Below are positions 1-9,549 of a stretch of 64,000 nucleotides of DNA, piece after piece. Every line of letters starts with the position of its first letter. Position 1 is the stretch's first letter. Under the pieces are notes generated by a model that saw only the letters and a program-made list of their open reading frames with translations, had not been told where the DNA came from and made no database searches. The DNA comes from Persicaria tinctoria. Its lineage: Eukaryota > Streptophyta > Magnoliopsida > Caryophyllales > Polygonaceae. Made by a program: the position numbers and the translations under genes. The DNA is taken from the NCBI GenBank assembly GCA_037127255.1, contig JBANSL010000013.1, forward strand, positions 77,991,688-78,055,687. The letters are read 5' to 3'.

Positions 1-841
1 ATGGTTTTAAATTTCTCAGTTATAAAGTTGTGATACTTATTTGAACATATCTATGTGATTTTAGGTTTGATTCGAACAACTTTAATATGACCATGATGGT
101 TTTTTATTTGATATGTCATAGACTTGAAATAAATGCATAATTTATTACATAATATATGTTTTATACATAGTTCATGGGATAAATATAAGAAAATAAAAAA
201 AAAAACATTTTGTCCACCAAGAAATCATTAATAAGGCCACCAAAATGTCTTGACGCTTAGCGATACCCTGCCGCCAAGTGTTCGCCAAACGTTAAGGAAG
301 CTGTGGTGGGGTTGTATTCTGAAGTGGCCGGGCGAGGATGGGGAGAAATACAACTCCTCATCAGGTTGAAATAACGGCGACGACGGAGATGGTGGCGAGA
401 ACAACGGAGCCTCCATGGAAGGCGATGATTGGGAAGGGTTGTAAAGCATTTGTTGCAGCAGTTGTGAGTACTCAGAGTAGCCTCTCATCATATTCATATC
501 CATATATATCATGTGGATGAAGAGTTGGCTGACATGGCATTATGCTTGGCGGGTCTCTGGTGGCGGCGGCGGGGCGGGGGTGGTCAATCTGGGCCTTCTC
601 CGGGAAGTTAAGCATTGCATTGCATCCATAGAATCGGAGGGCAGCCTGGTCGTAGGCTCGGGCAGTTGCCTCGGCCGTGTTGAACGTTCCTAGCCAACGC
701 CGCTGGGTAGCCTTCTGTGGGTCCCGGATCTCGGCCACCCACTCCCTCTCCGACCGCTTCCAGACTCCTCTGTAAGTCCTCTCCCTCTCCCCTCCGACTG
801 CTTCTTTGTACCGGTAGGCGACTGGAGGTGTCTCTAACGAG
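1..841. repeat. Direct segmental repeat, copy 1 (ERF-bearing)
   Basis: This stretch matches 8118-8965 in the same orientation with scattered substitutions and small indels; for example, about 20 bases present near 8405 are missing near 290. It continues off the left window edge, because position 1 corresponds to 8118 and the second copy has a possible upstream extension. It ends at about 841, where it joins a different repeat module. The two copies flank the first NLR gene. Confidence 0.9.
472..841 (-). pseudogene. ERF/AP2 transcription factor fragment, 5'-truncated
   Basis: The minus strand reads openly from about 841 to a stop at 472-474 and holds an AP2/ERF DNA-binding domain. It begins [13 protein letters not shown], runs through [20 protein letters not shown] and ends [10 protein letters not shown]2/ERF proteins bind GCC-box promoters in the nucleus. 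The usual YRGVRQRPWGKWAAEIR strand is replaced by [16 protein letters not shown], so DNA contacts may be weakened. The N-terminus is cut off at the repeat junction near 841. A second open frame (228-512) carries a [11 protein letters not shown] block typical of the C-terminus of ABR1/ERF110-like proteins, so the frame appears broken in an AT run near 500. No promoter or first exon is visible. I take it as a truncated duplicate. Confidence 0.75.
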
Positions 842-1405
842 GAGCAGCCTAGGAAGTCCTGTCGTTTTGGTTTTAAATTTGCTAAGCTGAATTTCTGAAC
901 TTACCATCTCTTCGAGCTCCATCATCACCATCTCTTCGAGCTCAGATCCATGAATCTGCATAGTTAACATAGAAAAGCATAGATTCAATTCCGAACTTCG
1001 AATAGAAACGGATAAAGATGCGATTTAACTCTAAACTCTTATCTAATGCAACCAAAATTACCCTAAAACTACATAGAATGTCTATACAAAATATGTATTA
1101 TCAAACTCAGTTCAAGTTATTAAAACGACCATAAATCATAGTAAAGGAGAAAAATATATATTTTCTTTGTGTAAAATCGCATTATATTAAAAACTTACTT
1201 GATTTGAGAGAATTTGAAATCAATGACTCATTTTTATAATTATTTGAAGGCAAAACTAATTAAAATAACCCAACTTTTGGAGGGGAGTTAAAAAAATATC
1301 CTTACCTTCAACGGTAAGAAAAATAACCCAATACTTTGGAGATGTGGTAACAAAATATCCCAATTGGTTTTACGACTATAAATAGGAAAAATGGACAAAA
1401 AAATA
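842..1405 (-). repeat. Dispersed AT-rich module, inverted copy of 37853-38515
   Basis: The reverse complement of this stretch aligns almost end to end with about 37853-38340, including the CTATGTTAACTATGCAG block and the sequence around ATGGATCTGAGCTCGAAGAG. The 850-905 part also matches the 3' flank of the PUX7-like gene (38440-38510). A shorter relative lies at 41110-41290 inside the long-inverted-repeat element. A 17-bp block around AAGCTGAATTTCTGA also recurs downstream of both NLR genes. No coding potential was seen. Confidence 0.8.
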
Positions 1406-1642
1406 CTCCCTCCGTTAATTAAAACTTGACGTTTTACTATTCACGCACGCATTTTGAGGTGTTAAAAACTATATAAAATATTAACTTTTTTAATAATTTT
1501 TTTAAATAATATCATACTTATTACTATTAAGTATGAATTTATAAAAACAAATTTAAAAAAAAGTTAATATTTTATATAGTTTTTATCGTTCTAAAAAAGC
1601 GTGCATGAATAGTAAACGACAAGTTTTAATTAACAGAGGGAG
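1406..1642. mobile_element. Stowaway-type MITE (Tc1/mariner), TA duplication
   Basis: A 237-bp element with terminal inverted repeats of about 45 bp. The left end begins CTCCCTCCGTTAATTAAAAC and the right end is its near-perfect complement, ending TTAACAGAGGGAG. It is flanked by TA at 1404-1405 and 1643-1644. The CTCCCTCC end and TA duplication are the hallmarks of plant Stowaway elements. It contains no gene; the interior is AT-rich and could fold into a hairpin. Confidence 0.92.
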
Positions 1643-1789
1643 TACTAAGTATCAACTTTTGACAAAAAATAATACGAACTTTGAAATTGACAGTTTCATA
1701 TACTTTGTGGAACACACCAATACAATACAATCTCTCTTCTCTACGTACTTGTTTCTTATTTTATCACAATCTTTTAACTTTTTTTTTTT

Positions 1790-2310
1790 GGGGTTATTCT
1801 GTCAATCTCTCTTGAACTAGCATTCGTCCTCTTGAACTGCCATATATGAATCCCAGCTTTCTCTTCTTGCAAAATCAGGAACCTATCAACCATTTTCTAT
1901 ACAAATTGGAGAAACGGAGTTGAAACGGAAGCGAATCACAGAGTTCGTGTGCTGTTGGTTCAGGTGCAAAGACAATCCCATCGGTGAGCCCCGGAAGATG
2001 CAATCTTGGAAAGGGCATGGATATGGGTCGGGCATAGACACAAGCTTCTTCATGTCAAAGCTTATTGTAGTAGCTGACTTTTTCTTGACAGCCATGGCTT
2101 TTGTAGGAGCATGAGATCTTGACTGATTCAAGAACCCTCTCAATCGCTCTACAACAGGAAGAGCATGCTACATGCCCATTTGGACACTAGAAATCCACAA
2201 AGAAATCAAGTAACAATAACCAAGTTAGACAAAAATAGTAGAAATGATTAATGATTACTGAATGAAGATAGCAAACCAAATACATTGAAATCAAGCAATT
2301 CATATATAAA
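1790..2310 (-). pseudogene. SINA-like E3 ubiquitin ligase pseudogene, copy A
   Basis: Read on the minus strand, an intron (2310-2187) ends TTTCTAG. The exon then encodes CPNGHVACSSCC joined directly to RAIERVLESVKISC, followed by HGCQEKVSYYNKL, a TGA, HEEACVYA, a frame change, CPFQDCIFRGSPMGLSLHL and NSVIRFRFNSV. This is the Seven-in-absentia order: RING second half, SIAH-type zinc fingers and the start of the TRAF-like domain. About fifteen residues of the RING (the part normally giving CPSC) are missing, and there is one stop and one frameshift. Related copies lie at 42680-43045 and around the CACTA element (49723/61070). It cannot make an active ligase. Confidence 0.8.
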
Positions 2311-3400
2311 AGTTTATTTATTTTCTAATATAATTGATCATGTTTTAAAAAACATAAAATTTATTTTCTAATATAATTGATCTTTTAATTTTATACATTT
2401 TTTAAAATAAAAGTTTATAATTGATCTTTTAATTTTATAAAATTTTAAAAAATTATGGAAATTATTGTTTTATTTATAATATGATTGACCATCATAATTT
2501 CTATTTATAAAGTTAAAAATAACATTAAAATTATTATTTATTTATAGTGTAAATATTTTTGTTCAATAATTAAACTTTGTTAAATATTCAAAAAGATCTA
2601 TAATTATATTTAAGTTATACGATTAATGAATAACCTTATTTTATTTAAAATTTGGGGAAATTTAAAGAAAAAAGTTATCTGTAACAAATAAAATGGATTA
2701 AACTCATATTTTAAGTTGAAAGATATTAATTTTTTTTATATAAAAAACTTTATATATGTGAGGGAATTCACATGGATTTTACCTCAATTTTTTTAAAAAT
2801 AGTTTATCAATTAATTGTATAACTTCAATATAATTATAGAGCTTTTTGAATTTTTATCAAAGAGAATTATTGAACAAAAATATTTAAAATATAATTAAAT
2901 AAAAATATTTAAAATATAAATAACTAAGAGTAATTTACATAATATTTTAAAATTTTATAAACATTCATTGTAAAACACGAAGATTGGAATATTTTCAAAG
3001 AATTAATAATTTAAATATAAATAAAGAAATTGTAAAACACGAACAGTGAAATATCCGAAGGATGCCTTTAACGGTGAGGATCATCTAGTTCGCTATCATG
3101 ATCACTTTTATAGTCCGCATTCTTTTATTGCTTGAAAACAATTATAAAACTACTCCATTTGTTAAGAAAAATAATAAAATAATTCGACGCATCCAATTAA
3201 GCGATACGAACTATATAATGAATTATAATGACGGACTAGGTGATCTCAACCTTGACTTTAATCCAATTGCTACAGAGATCATGGTGATGTTTGTAATCCT
3301 ATTGTTGCTGATTGTTATGTGAAAAATGTATTAGCTCCATGTTACAAGGCACTTGCAAAGTTGCAAGGCGCAGAGACTTTGAAACCAGTTACTGGTTTTT
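2311..3400. other. AT-rich spacer, no gene seen
   Basis: Very AT-rich intergenic DNA with many short A/T runs. The 74-residue open frame at 3098-3322 lacks any recognisable motif. A block at 3271-3380 reads like coding sequence in another frame (CYRDHGDVCNPIVADCYVKN), but it is short and unrecognised. Confidence 0.6.
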
Positions 3401-3741
3401 ATAATTATTTGAAAGTTAGCTAATAAGTTTGATATTTAAATTTTAACAATTTTTACATTAATAGTATAAATAAAATAGATTATGGACAGCTAAATAAAAT
3501 ATAAATAATTTGATTGATTCCACATTGTTTGTCGTTTGCCTCAATGCTTTTGATTCCATTTGTCGGAAAATAAAGTCATGACAAGTTCCAAAGTGGAATT
3601 GATTATTGCTCAACTTTTTTTCAAAGGCCGAGAATTAAAGTATGCATTCTTGAAACTACATACTACAAATCAGCCCACTGTACATCTGCTCTCAAATTTC
3701 ATTACCAACACCTTCAGATCTGATCCATCTCCAGCCATAGA

Positions 3742-6700
3742 ATGTTGTTCAGCCTTGCTTCCAAGCTCCTCTCAACTATTGCAACCCCTGCCTTTGAGAA
3801 GGCCTATGAGAAGGGCTGTTCCATCTGGGATGCAAAAGATGAGCTCCGTAAGCTTCAGAAGAGCATCCAGACGATCAAAGCCGTGCTTCTTGATGCTGAG
3901 AAGAAGCAACAAAGCTCTGCTGCTGTCAAGGATTGGGTTGAAGGGGTCAAGGACGTGTTGTACGATGCTGATGATCTCTTCGATGAGGTTGCCACCGATG
4001 AGATGCTTAAGCAGCAGATAATCAAGGAAGGCAAGCTCTTTAAAAAGGTACGAGCTTCTTGCTCTAAGTTTAACCCGATCGTCTCTAGAAACTCTATTGC
4101 AAATAGAGTTAAGGATATCAGGAAGAGGTTACTTCAGATCTCTACTGATATGACTGAGTTTAATTTTGTGACTGGTCGATCTGAGGAACCGATAAGCGGT
4201 GCAAGGCAAGGACGAGATCCAGGGTCTTTTGTAGACTCCAAGGATGTCGTTGGTAGAGATGAAGACAAGAGAGTCATTTTTGAATTGCTCTTGGATGATA
4301 AGGCAAATCAAGATGTTTCGGTTATTGCAATAGTTGGGATAGGGGGTATGGGAAAAACGACACTCGCCCAGCTAGTTTACAATGATGATGAGGTTAAGGA
4401 GAATTTTGAAAACAGGTGGTTTTCATGTATTTCTGATACATCTGATGATAAAGAAGTCATTGGGAAAGTCTTTCAATCAATATGTGACAAAAAGTATGGT
4501 GATTTTACTCTCAGCCAGCTACAGTCCAAAATTAGAGAGTCGGTCAAGGGTGTGAAATTTTTGCTCGTGCTAGATGATGTGTGGGATGATGATCATGATA
4601 GGTGGATAAAGCGAATGAGTTTGTTAAATGGTGGTGCGAAGGGGAGTAAGATAATTGTCACTACAAGATCTCAATCGGTTGCAATAGTTGTGGGTGCATT
4701 AGAAACTCATAAGTTAAAGGGGTTATCAGAGGATGAGTCTTGGGATCTTTTCAAAACAGTAGCCTTTACTGCAGTACAAGAGAAAGACCCGATGTGGGTT
4801 CAACTCGGAAGAGAGATTGTGAAGAAGTGTGCAAATGTTCCTCTAGCCATAAGGAGTGTAGGCAGCCTTCTTTACACAAAAGATACCATCGAAGAGTGGA
4901 AGTGGTTTATAAATATTGAGCTGTCAAAAGTAGAGCAGAGTGGCGATTCAATTGTGCAAACCCTAAAGTTGAGCTATGACCACCTACCAGTCAACTTGAA
5001 GCCTTGCTTTGCTTATTGTTCTTTGTTTCCGAAAGATTATGTTTTTAACATGGATGACTTAATAGATCGTTGGATTGCACAGGGATACATTAAGCCCATT
5101 CATGAAATGCAGACAATTGAGCAAGCGGGTTACTCATACTTTATGGACTTGCACAGGAGGTCTTTTTTTGAAAAGGAGAAAGACTATTATAGTGAGATAT
5201 TATACAAAATGCATGATTTAATTCATGATCTAGCGCAATGTGTAGCAGGAGAGGAAATTACCGCGCTAACCAAGTCAACCACTCAATTGAACAAGAGAGC
5301 ACGACATGTCAGTATTGGTCCTGATGTAGATACTAGTTCACGTATATTAGATACCAACCGACTACGCTCATTATTATTTTTACCCCGGCAGGTTGATAAT
5401 GTAGATCGACAATTCACATACAGAAAGAGTTTGCGGGCATTGAGTTTGTCAGGGTTGAGAATTCATACTGTTTCGAGCTGTATTGGCGAGTTAAAACACT
5501 TAAGATATCTTGACCTGTCCCTTAACCCGTTCGAAAGTCTTCCCGATTCCTTGACGAATCTTTTGAATTTGCTTACACTGGACATCAGCTGGTGTAAGAA
5601 ACTGAAGGTGTTACCTGATAGTTTCAGAAAATTGATCAATCTGAGGCATTTGAATACAGAAATGTGTTTGGAGTTGACGCATATGCCACCAGGGATGGGG
5701 GAGCTGACTTGTTTACAGAAGTTGAGTGATTTTAAGGTAGGGAAAGCTATTGAGAGGGTTCAAAGAAGTGGGCTTGATGAACTGGCTGGATTGCAGCTGA
5801 GAGGAGATTTGAACATCAAGTTTGATAAGGAGATAGATAGTTGGGATGGAGATGAATGTTGGAAGCTACCTGTATCCTTGGACTCTCTAATCATACTTCA
5901 GTACCCGGGCAGGAGAATACCACATTGGTCCAATCACCCTTCCTTCATACCTAACCTTACAATTCTTACTATGAGACAATGTCCCAAAGTAAAATACCTT
6001 CCACCCTTGAGGTTCCTTCCTAATCTCAAGTTTCTATCTCTTGACAAATTGGAGGAGTTAGAATACATTGAAGAGGAAGAGGTAGCGGCAGGATATAATT
6101 CCTTGTTTTTCCCTCTTTTGGAAAAACTTGTAATGAAGAAATTGCCGAAACTGAAGGGATGGTCGAGAAAGAAAATAGAGGCCATAACAGCATCATCAGC
6201 CAGAAGTGCATCTCATGATCTGTCTCTCTCCTTCCCTCTTCTTTCTGAACTAAGTATTGAAGAGTGTAAAGAGTTGTCGTCCTTCCCGCTATGTCCATTT
6301 GTCTGGAGTCTAAATATCGAGAAAGTTGATTATGGGTTGCTGCAACAATGGGTGTCCACTAGTACTAGTCCATCATCTCTAGAAGAGTTGTGGATTGTTG
6401 ATTGTCAAGGGCTAGTGAGTTTTTCGGCTGAAGCACTTGCATCTCTCAAAATCTGTCGCATTGATGAATGTCGTAGCTTGGAGAGTCTGAGCCTACTAGT
6501 ATTGCCGCTCCTCAAATCTTTAGAAATCATCAACTGCTATAGGCTTACGAGTGTTGAGGTTGAAGCACTTCCATCTCTTATGTCTCTTGAGATTACATGC
6601 TGCCAACAACTGAAGAGTTTGCGCATTGCACGTCTCAATGCCCTCCGGGAATTCAAAATGTGGCTATGCCCAGACGAGCTGGAGTTGTGGGGAACACAAC

Positions 6701-7013
6701 AAGAGAAAAGGTGTGTGGATTGGGACTCCCTTCCCAATCTCAGTGAAGTAATTTTTCAATGGCTTCCATCTTCAGAGGAGCTCCCCGATTGCCTTCGACA
6801 CCAGCAAGCCCTTGGCCAGTTAAAAATCCGACATCCGACGTCATTTTCAGATTGGTGAGTAGCTTCTATGTGATATAGTAGAATACATATCTCCAAAGCC
6901 AACAAATATTTAATTTAATTTTCATTTCTTGTTGCAGGTATGGACTATCAAACGATATATGTCCAGCAAGGCAAAAACATCGTCATGATGAGCATATCGA
7001 GCAATTAATCTAA
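3742..7013 (+). CDS. CC-NB-ARC-LRR disease resistance protein (NLR1)
   Basis: An intracellular immune receptor of the RGA-like CNL class, expected to detect pathogen effectors. The first exon (3742-6854) encodes about 1,037 residues. In order it has a coiled-coil domain (1-150), P-loop GIGGMGKTT (199-207), kinase-2 LLVLDDVW (274-281), RNBS-B KIIVTTRSQ (303-311), RNBS-D CFAYCSLFPKD, MHD in KMHDLIHDL (489-497), then leucine-rich repeats from about 530. The GLPL motif reads NVPLAI, so the usual glycine-leucine is absent. The continuous frame would stop at TGA 6856-6858, but GTGAGT at 6855 and TTGTTGCAG ending at 6937 define a plausible intron. Splicing keeps the frame for 24 more residues (YGLSNDICPARQ..., ending HIEQLI) and a stop at 7011-7013. 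Without splicing, the protein is 1,038 residues. Its inverted paralogue is at 26360-29455. Confidence 0.95.
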
Positions 7014-7590
7014 GCAAGCAAAATAGCTGAATGGAAGCATATGTTGAGTGATAGAAGTTTTTTTCTTTTCAAGGCAAAAGGGGTAATTGAAGATACACTG
7101 CCTAACTTGTAAATTTGGTAAGCTGAATTTCTGAGTGAACTTGGCAAAGAAGTGCAATCGAGAGTGGAAGGAGCTTGTGGATTTTCCCTTGTGTTGAATG
7201 TACACAAATGTAAATTATAGCTTTTGGTAGTTATTTGATTTTATGGTTGTTGATACATAGCACATATAGTTATGAAAATACCTTCACATAGTAACACTTA
7301 CAATGGAGTATGTTAAAGAAGGGATACATCCACCACCACTAATCTTTTATATTTTCACTGTAAAGCTATGCAATTGCAACATATAGCGTTTGGAGAAAAA
7401 AATGAGTTCAAAGATGAGAGCAAAATACCTAAAATTCAGCCTATGATAAAGAGAACTTAAGGATTGAAGAGGAATATTTCTTTTTTCCTCTGATTGGATA
7501 CCCAACAAAATGCCAACTAGGGGTGTTATGTACTGAGAACCCGACTAGCTCGAATTCGACTCGTACCCGCTCGATAAAAACTTTTATAAA
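7014..7590. other. 3' flank of NLR1 with truncated hAT MITE end
   Basis: No gene was seen. The sequence corresponds in inverted order to the flank of NLR2. The pentamer at 7282-7286 marks where the Copia element inserted in the other copy, so this is the empty-site paralogue. From 7518 it carries one end of the same hAT-type MITE found complete at 18901-19291; the other end is lost. Confidence 0.7.
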
Positions 7591-8117
7591 TTTTTTAAAA
7601 TAAAATTTTTTATAATAAAAGTTTATAAAATGTAATTTTTTTTTTAAAGTGAAACTACACCTTAAATAATTTAGAAGTGCACCATGGCTACACCGTTGAG
7701 TGTAGCAGATCCGGACTCCAACCAAGGTGGTTACATATGGGATAGTAACGACGATGCCATAACCAAAGTGGCATAAAAGTAAAGTGCCATAGAACAAGCC
7801 ATAACCAAAGTGGGCCTAAGCCCAAAAAACAGAAGTTGTTGTTGTTGTTAAACGGCTAAGTGCTCATAGCTTGTATCCCGGGGACCAGTGTTCTAAAAAC
7901 CGCTCATCAAGACGATGCCAAGACGCTTAGCAAACCCACACCATCCTGAATTCGGCCTTGGCGGGGTAGCTTGGTGGGGGAGGGCCTAGGCGGATATGAA
8001 ACGGCACCTTGGCGGCCATGGCGGGTGCAAATCGGGCTTGGCGAGGAAGGGATTCGGCGGACACGGGACGGAGGCTTAGCGTTCTTGGCGGTTTTAAATT
8101 GAGATTATTTAGTTTTT
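7591..8117. other. Spacer with dispersed repeats
   Basis: No gene was seen. Positions 7630-7735 match 18800-18895, sharing GTGTAGCAGATCC and flanking sequence, so this is a dispersed repeat of unknown class. Positions 7880-8100 are GC-richer with repeated GGCGG and GACGCTTAG motifs and run into the second direct-repeat copy. Confidence 0.5.
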
Positions 8118-8965
8118 ATGGTTTCAAATTTCTCAATTATAAAGTTGTGATACTTATTTGAACCTATCTATGTGATTTTAGGTTTGATTTGGACAACTTT
8201 AATATGACCATGATGGTTTTTTATTTGATATGTCATAGACTTGAAATAAATGCATAATTTATTACATAATATATGTTTTATACATAGTTCATGGGATAAA
8301 TATAAGGAAAAAAAAAATCATTTTGTCCACCAAGAAACCACTAATAAGGCCACCAAACTGTCTTGACGCTTAGTGATACCCTGCCGCCAAGTGTCCGCCA
8401 AACGTTGGCTTGTCCCCGAAAAACAAGGAAGCCGTGGCGGAGTTGGATTCTGAAGTGGGCGAGGATGGGGAGAAATACAACTCCTCATCAGGTAGAAATA
8501 ACGGCGACGACGGAGATGGTGGCGAGAACAACGGAGCCTCCATGGAAGGCGATGATTGGGAATGGTTGTAAAGCATTTGTTGCAGCAGTTGTGAGTACTC
8601 AGAGTAGCCTCTCATCATATTCATATCCATATATATCATGTGGATGAAGAGTTGGCTGACATGGCATTATGCTTGGCGGGTCTCTGGTGGTGGCGGCGGC
8701 AGCGGCAAGGATGGGCTCTGGGAAATTAAGCTTTGTGTTGTATCCATAGAATCGGAGGGCAGCCTGGTCGTAGGCTCGGGCCGCTGCCTCGGCCGTGTTG
8801 AACGTTCCTAGCCAACGCCGCTGGGCAGCCTTGTGTGGGTCCCGGATCTCGGCCACCCACTCCCTCTCCGACCGCTTCCAGACTCCTTTGTAAGTCCTCT
8901 CCCTCTCCCCTCCGGCTGCTTCTTTGTACCGGTAGGCGACTGGAGGCGTCTCCAATGAGGCCGTT
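8118..8965. repeat. Direct segmental repeat, copy 2 (ERF-bearing)
   Basis: This stretch matches 1-841 in the same orientation. It retains more of the ERF gene at its right side, where the homology ends because copy 1 is truncated. Confidence 0.9.
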
Positions 8966-9053
8966 GATGGTGTTTGGGGCGGCGGCATCGGTGGCACCAT
9001 CACCGTGGAGGATGATTGCCCTTGCATGTTTGTGTTATTCTCCTCTGCTATCC
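8370..9053 (-). pseudogene. ERF/AP2 transcription factor, frameshifted (ABR1/ERF110-like)
   Basis: The exon appears to start after GGTATTTAG (9054-9056). It encodes GIAEENNTN, then MQGQSSSTV (ATG at 9027), an AP2/ERF domain ([12 protein letters not shown] to LNFPEP) and a stop at 8599-8601. From about 8640 a second frame runs on with [20 protein letters not shown] and a serine/proline-rich tail to 8370. The SEYSQLLQ block is typical of this ERF subgroup downstream of the AP2 domain, so a two-base slip in the ATATAT run near 8630 probably separated it. Copy 1 has the same break. No first exon was found upstream; the intron side runs into a LINE fragment and hAT remnants. The AP2 N-terminal strand is divergent (KGVWKRSER). 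It is a probable pseudogene; a functional shortened protein of 142 residues is possible. Confidence 0.72.
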
Positions 9054-9132
9054 CTAAATACCAAATAAATCTATATATAAGTTAAGATTTATCGATCAAT
9101 ATTTTAGCTAATATATAGTAACCATATTCTTT

Positions 9133-9525
9133 ATTATTTTTTTTATAAGGAAATAATTCGAGGCCGGACAGGCCCGAACCTCGACTCGGCAAACGGCAAG
9201 CCGTCTAAACATACAACATAGCAAAAGAAATACAACAGAAAACAATCACCTAATACAGCAAAAGAACTACACAAAACAAACCCGAAAAAACCCCTAACCC
9301 TAAGCAAACAAGCGGACACGGCAACGAAAAGATGGAGACCCGACTTGGTGAAGTGGATAGCGAGCGCATGGGACAGCACAGCTGACACGATGTCTCGCCG
9401 CCGGAAAGACGGAAAGCAGAAATCCACATAGGGCAAAGACGAAACCTGGGGAAGTGTGGATCACACGACGTTCCCTCCACCTAGATGAAGGATCTTCGGA
9501 GACCACGAACACCACCAACACGATC
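9133..9525 (-). mobile_element. 5'-truncated LINE-like 3' end with target duplication
   Basis: Read on the minus strand, this GC-richer stretch ends CCTTATAAAAAAAATAAT. It is flanked by imperfect 9-bp direct repeats (ATATTCTTT at 9124-9132 and ACATTCTTT at 9526-9534). An A-rich end with a short duplication suggests insertion by target-primed reverse transcription. There is no recognisable coding part. A long open frame across it (9300-9749 minus) is a chimaera with the hAT remnant. Confidence 0.45.
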
Positions 9526-9549
9526 ACATTCTTTGTGATACTCAAACCA

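Larger units (their letters stand above)
3405..7590. repeat. Left arm of NLR-bearing inverted duplication
   Basis: This arm carries the promoter, gene and 3' flank of the first NLR. It aligns in inverted orientation with 19225-29830 once the Copia element (19541-25974) and part of a MITE are set aside. At the far end, the hAT-type MITE end TAGGGGTGTTATG follows ATGCCAAC at 7510-7517, exactly as in the other arm. The two genes therefore face each other tail to tail. Confidence 0.85.

Noticed and set aside
608..988. 126-residue frame spanning the ERF fragment
   Set aside because: It joins two repeat modules across a junction and reads the ERF domain out of frame.
3098..3322. Possible 74-residue protein
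   Set aside because: AT-rich sequence, no motif, and no support from either NLR flank.
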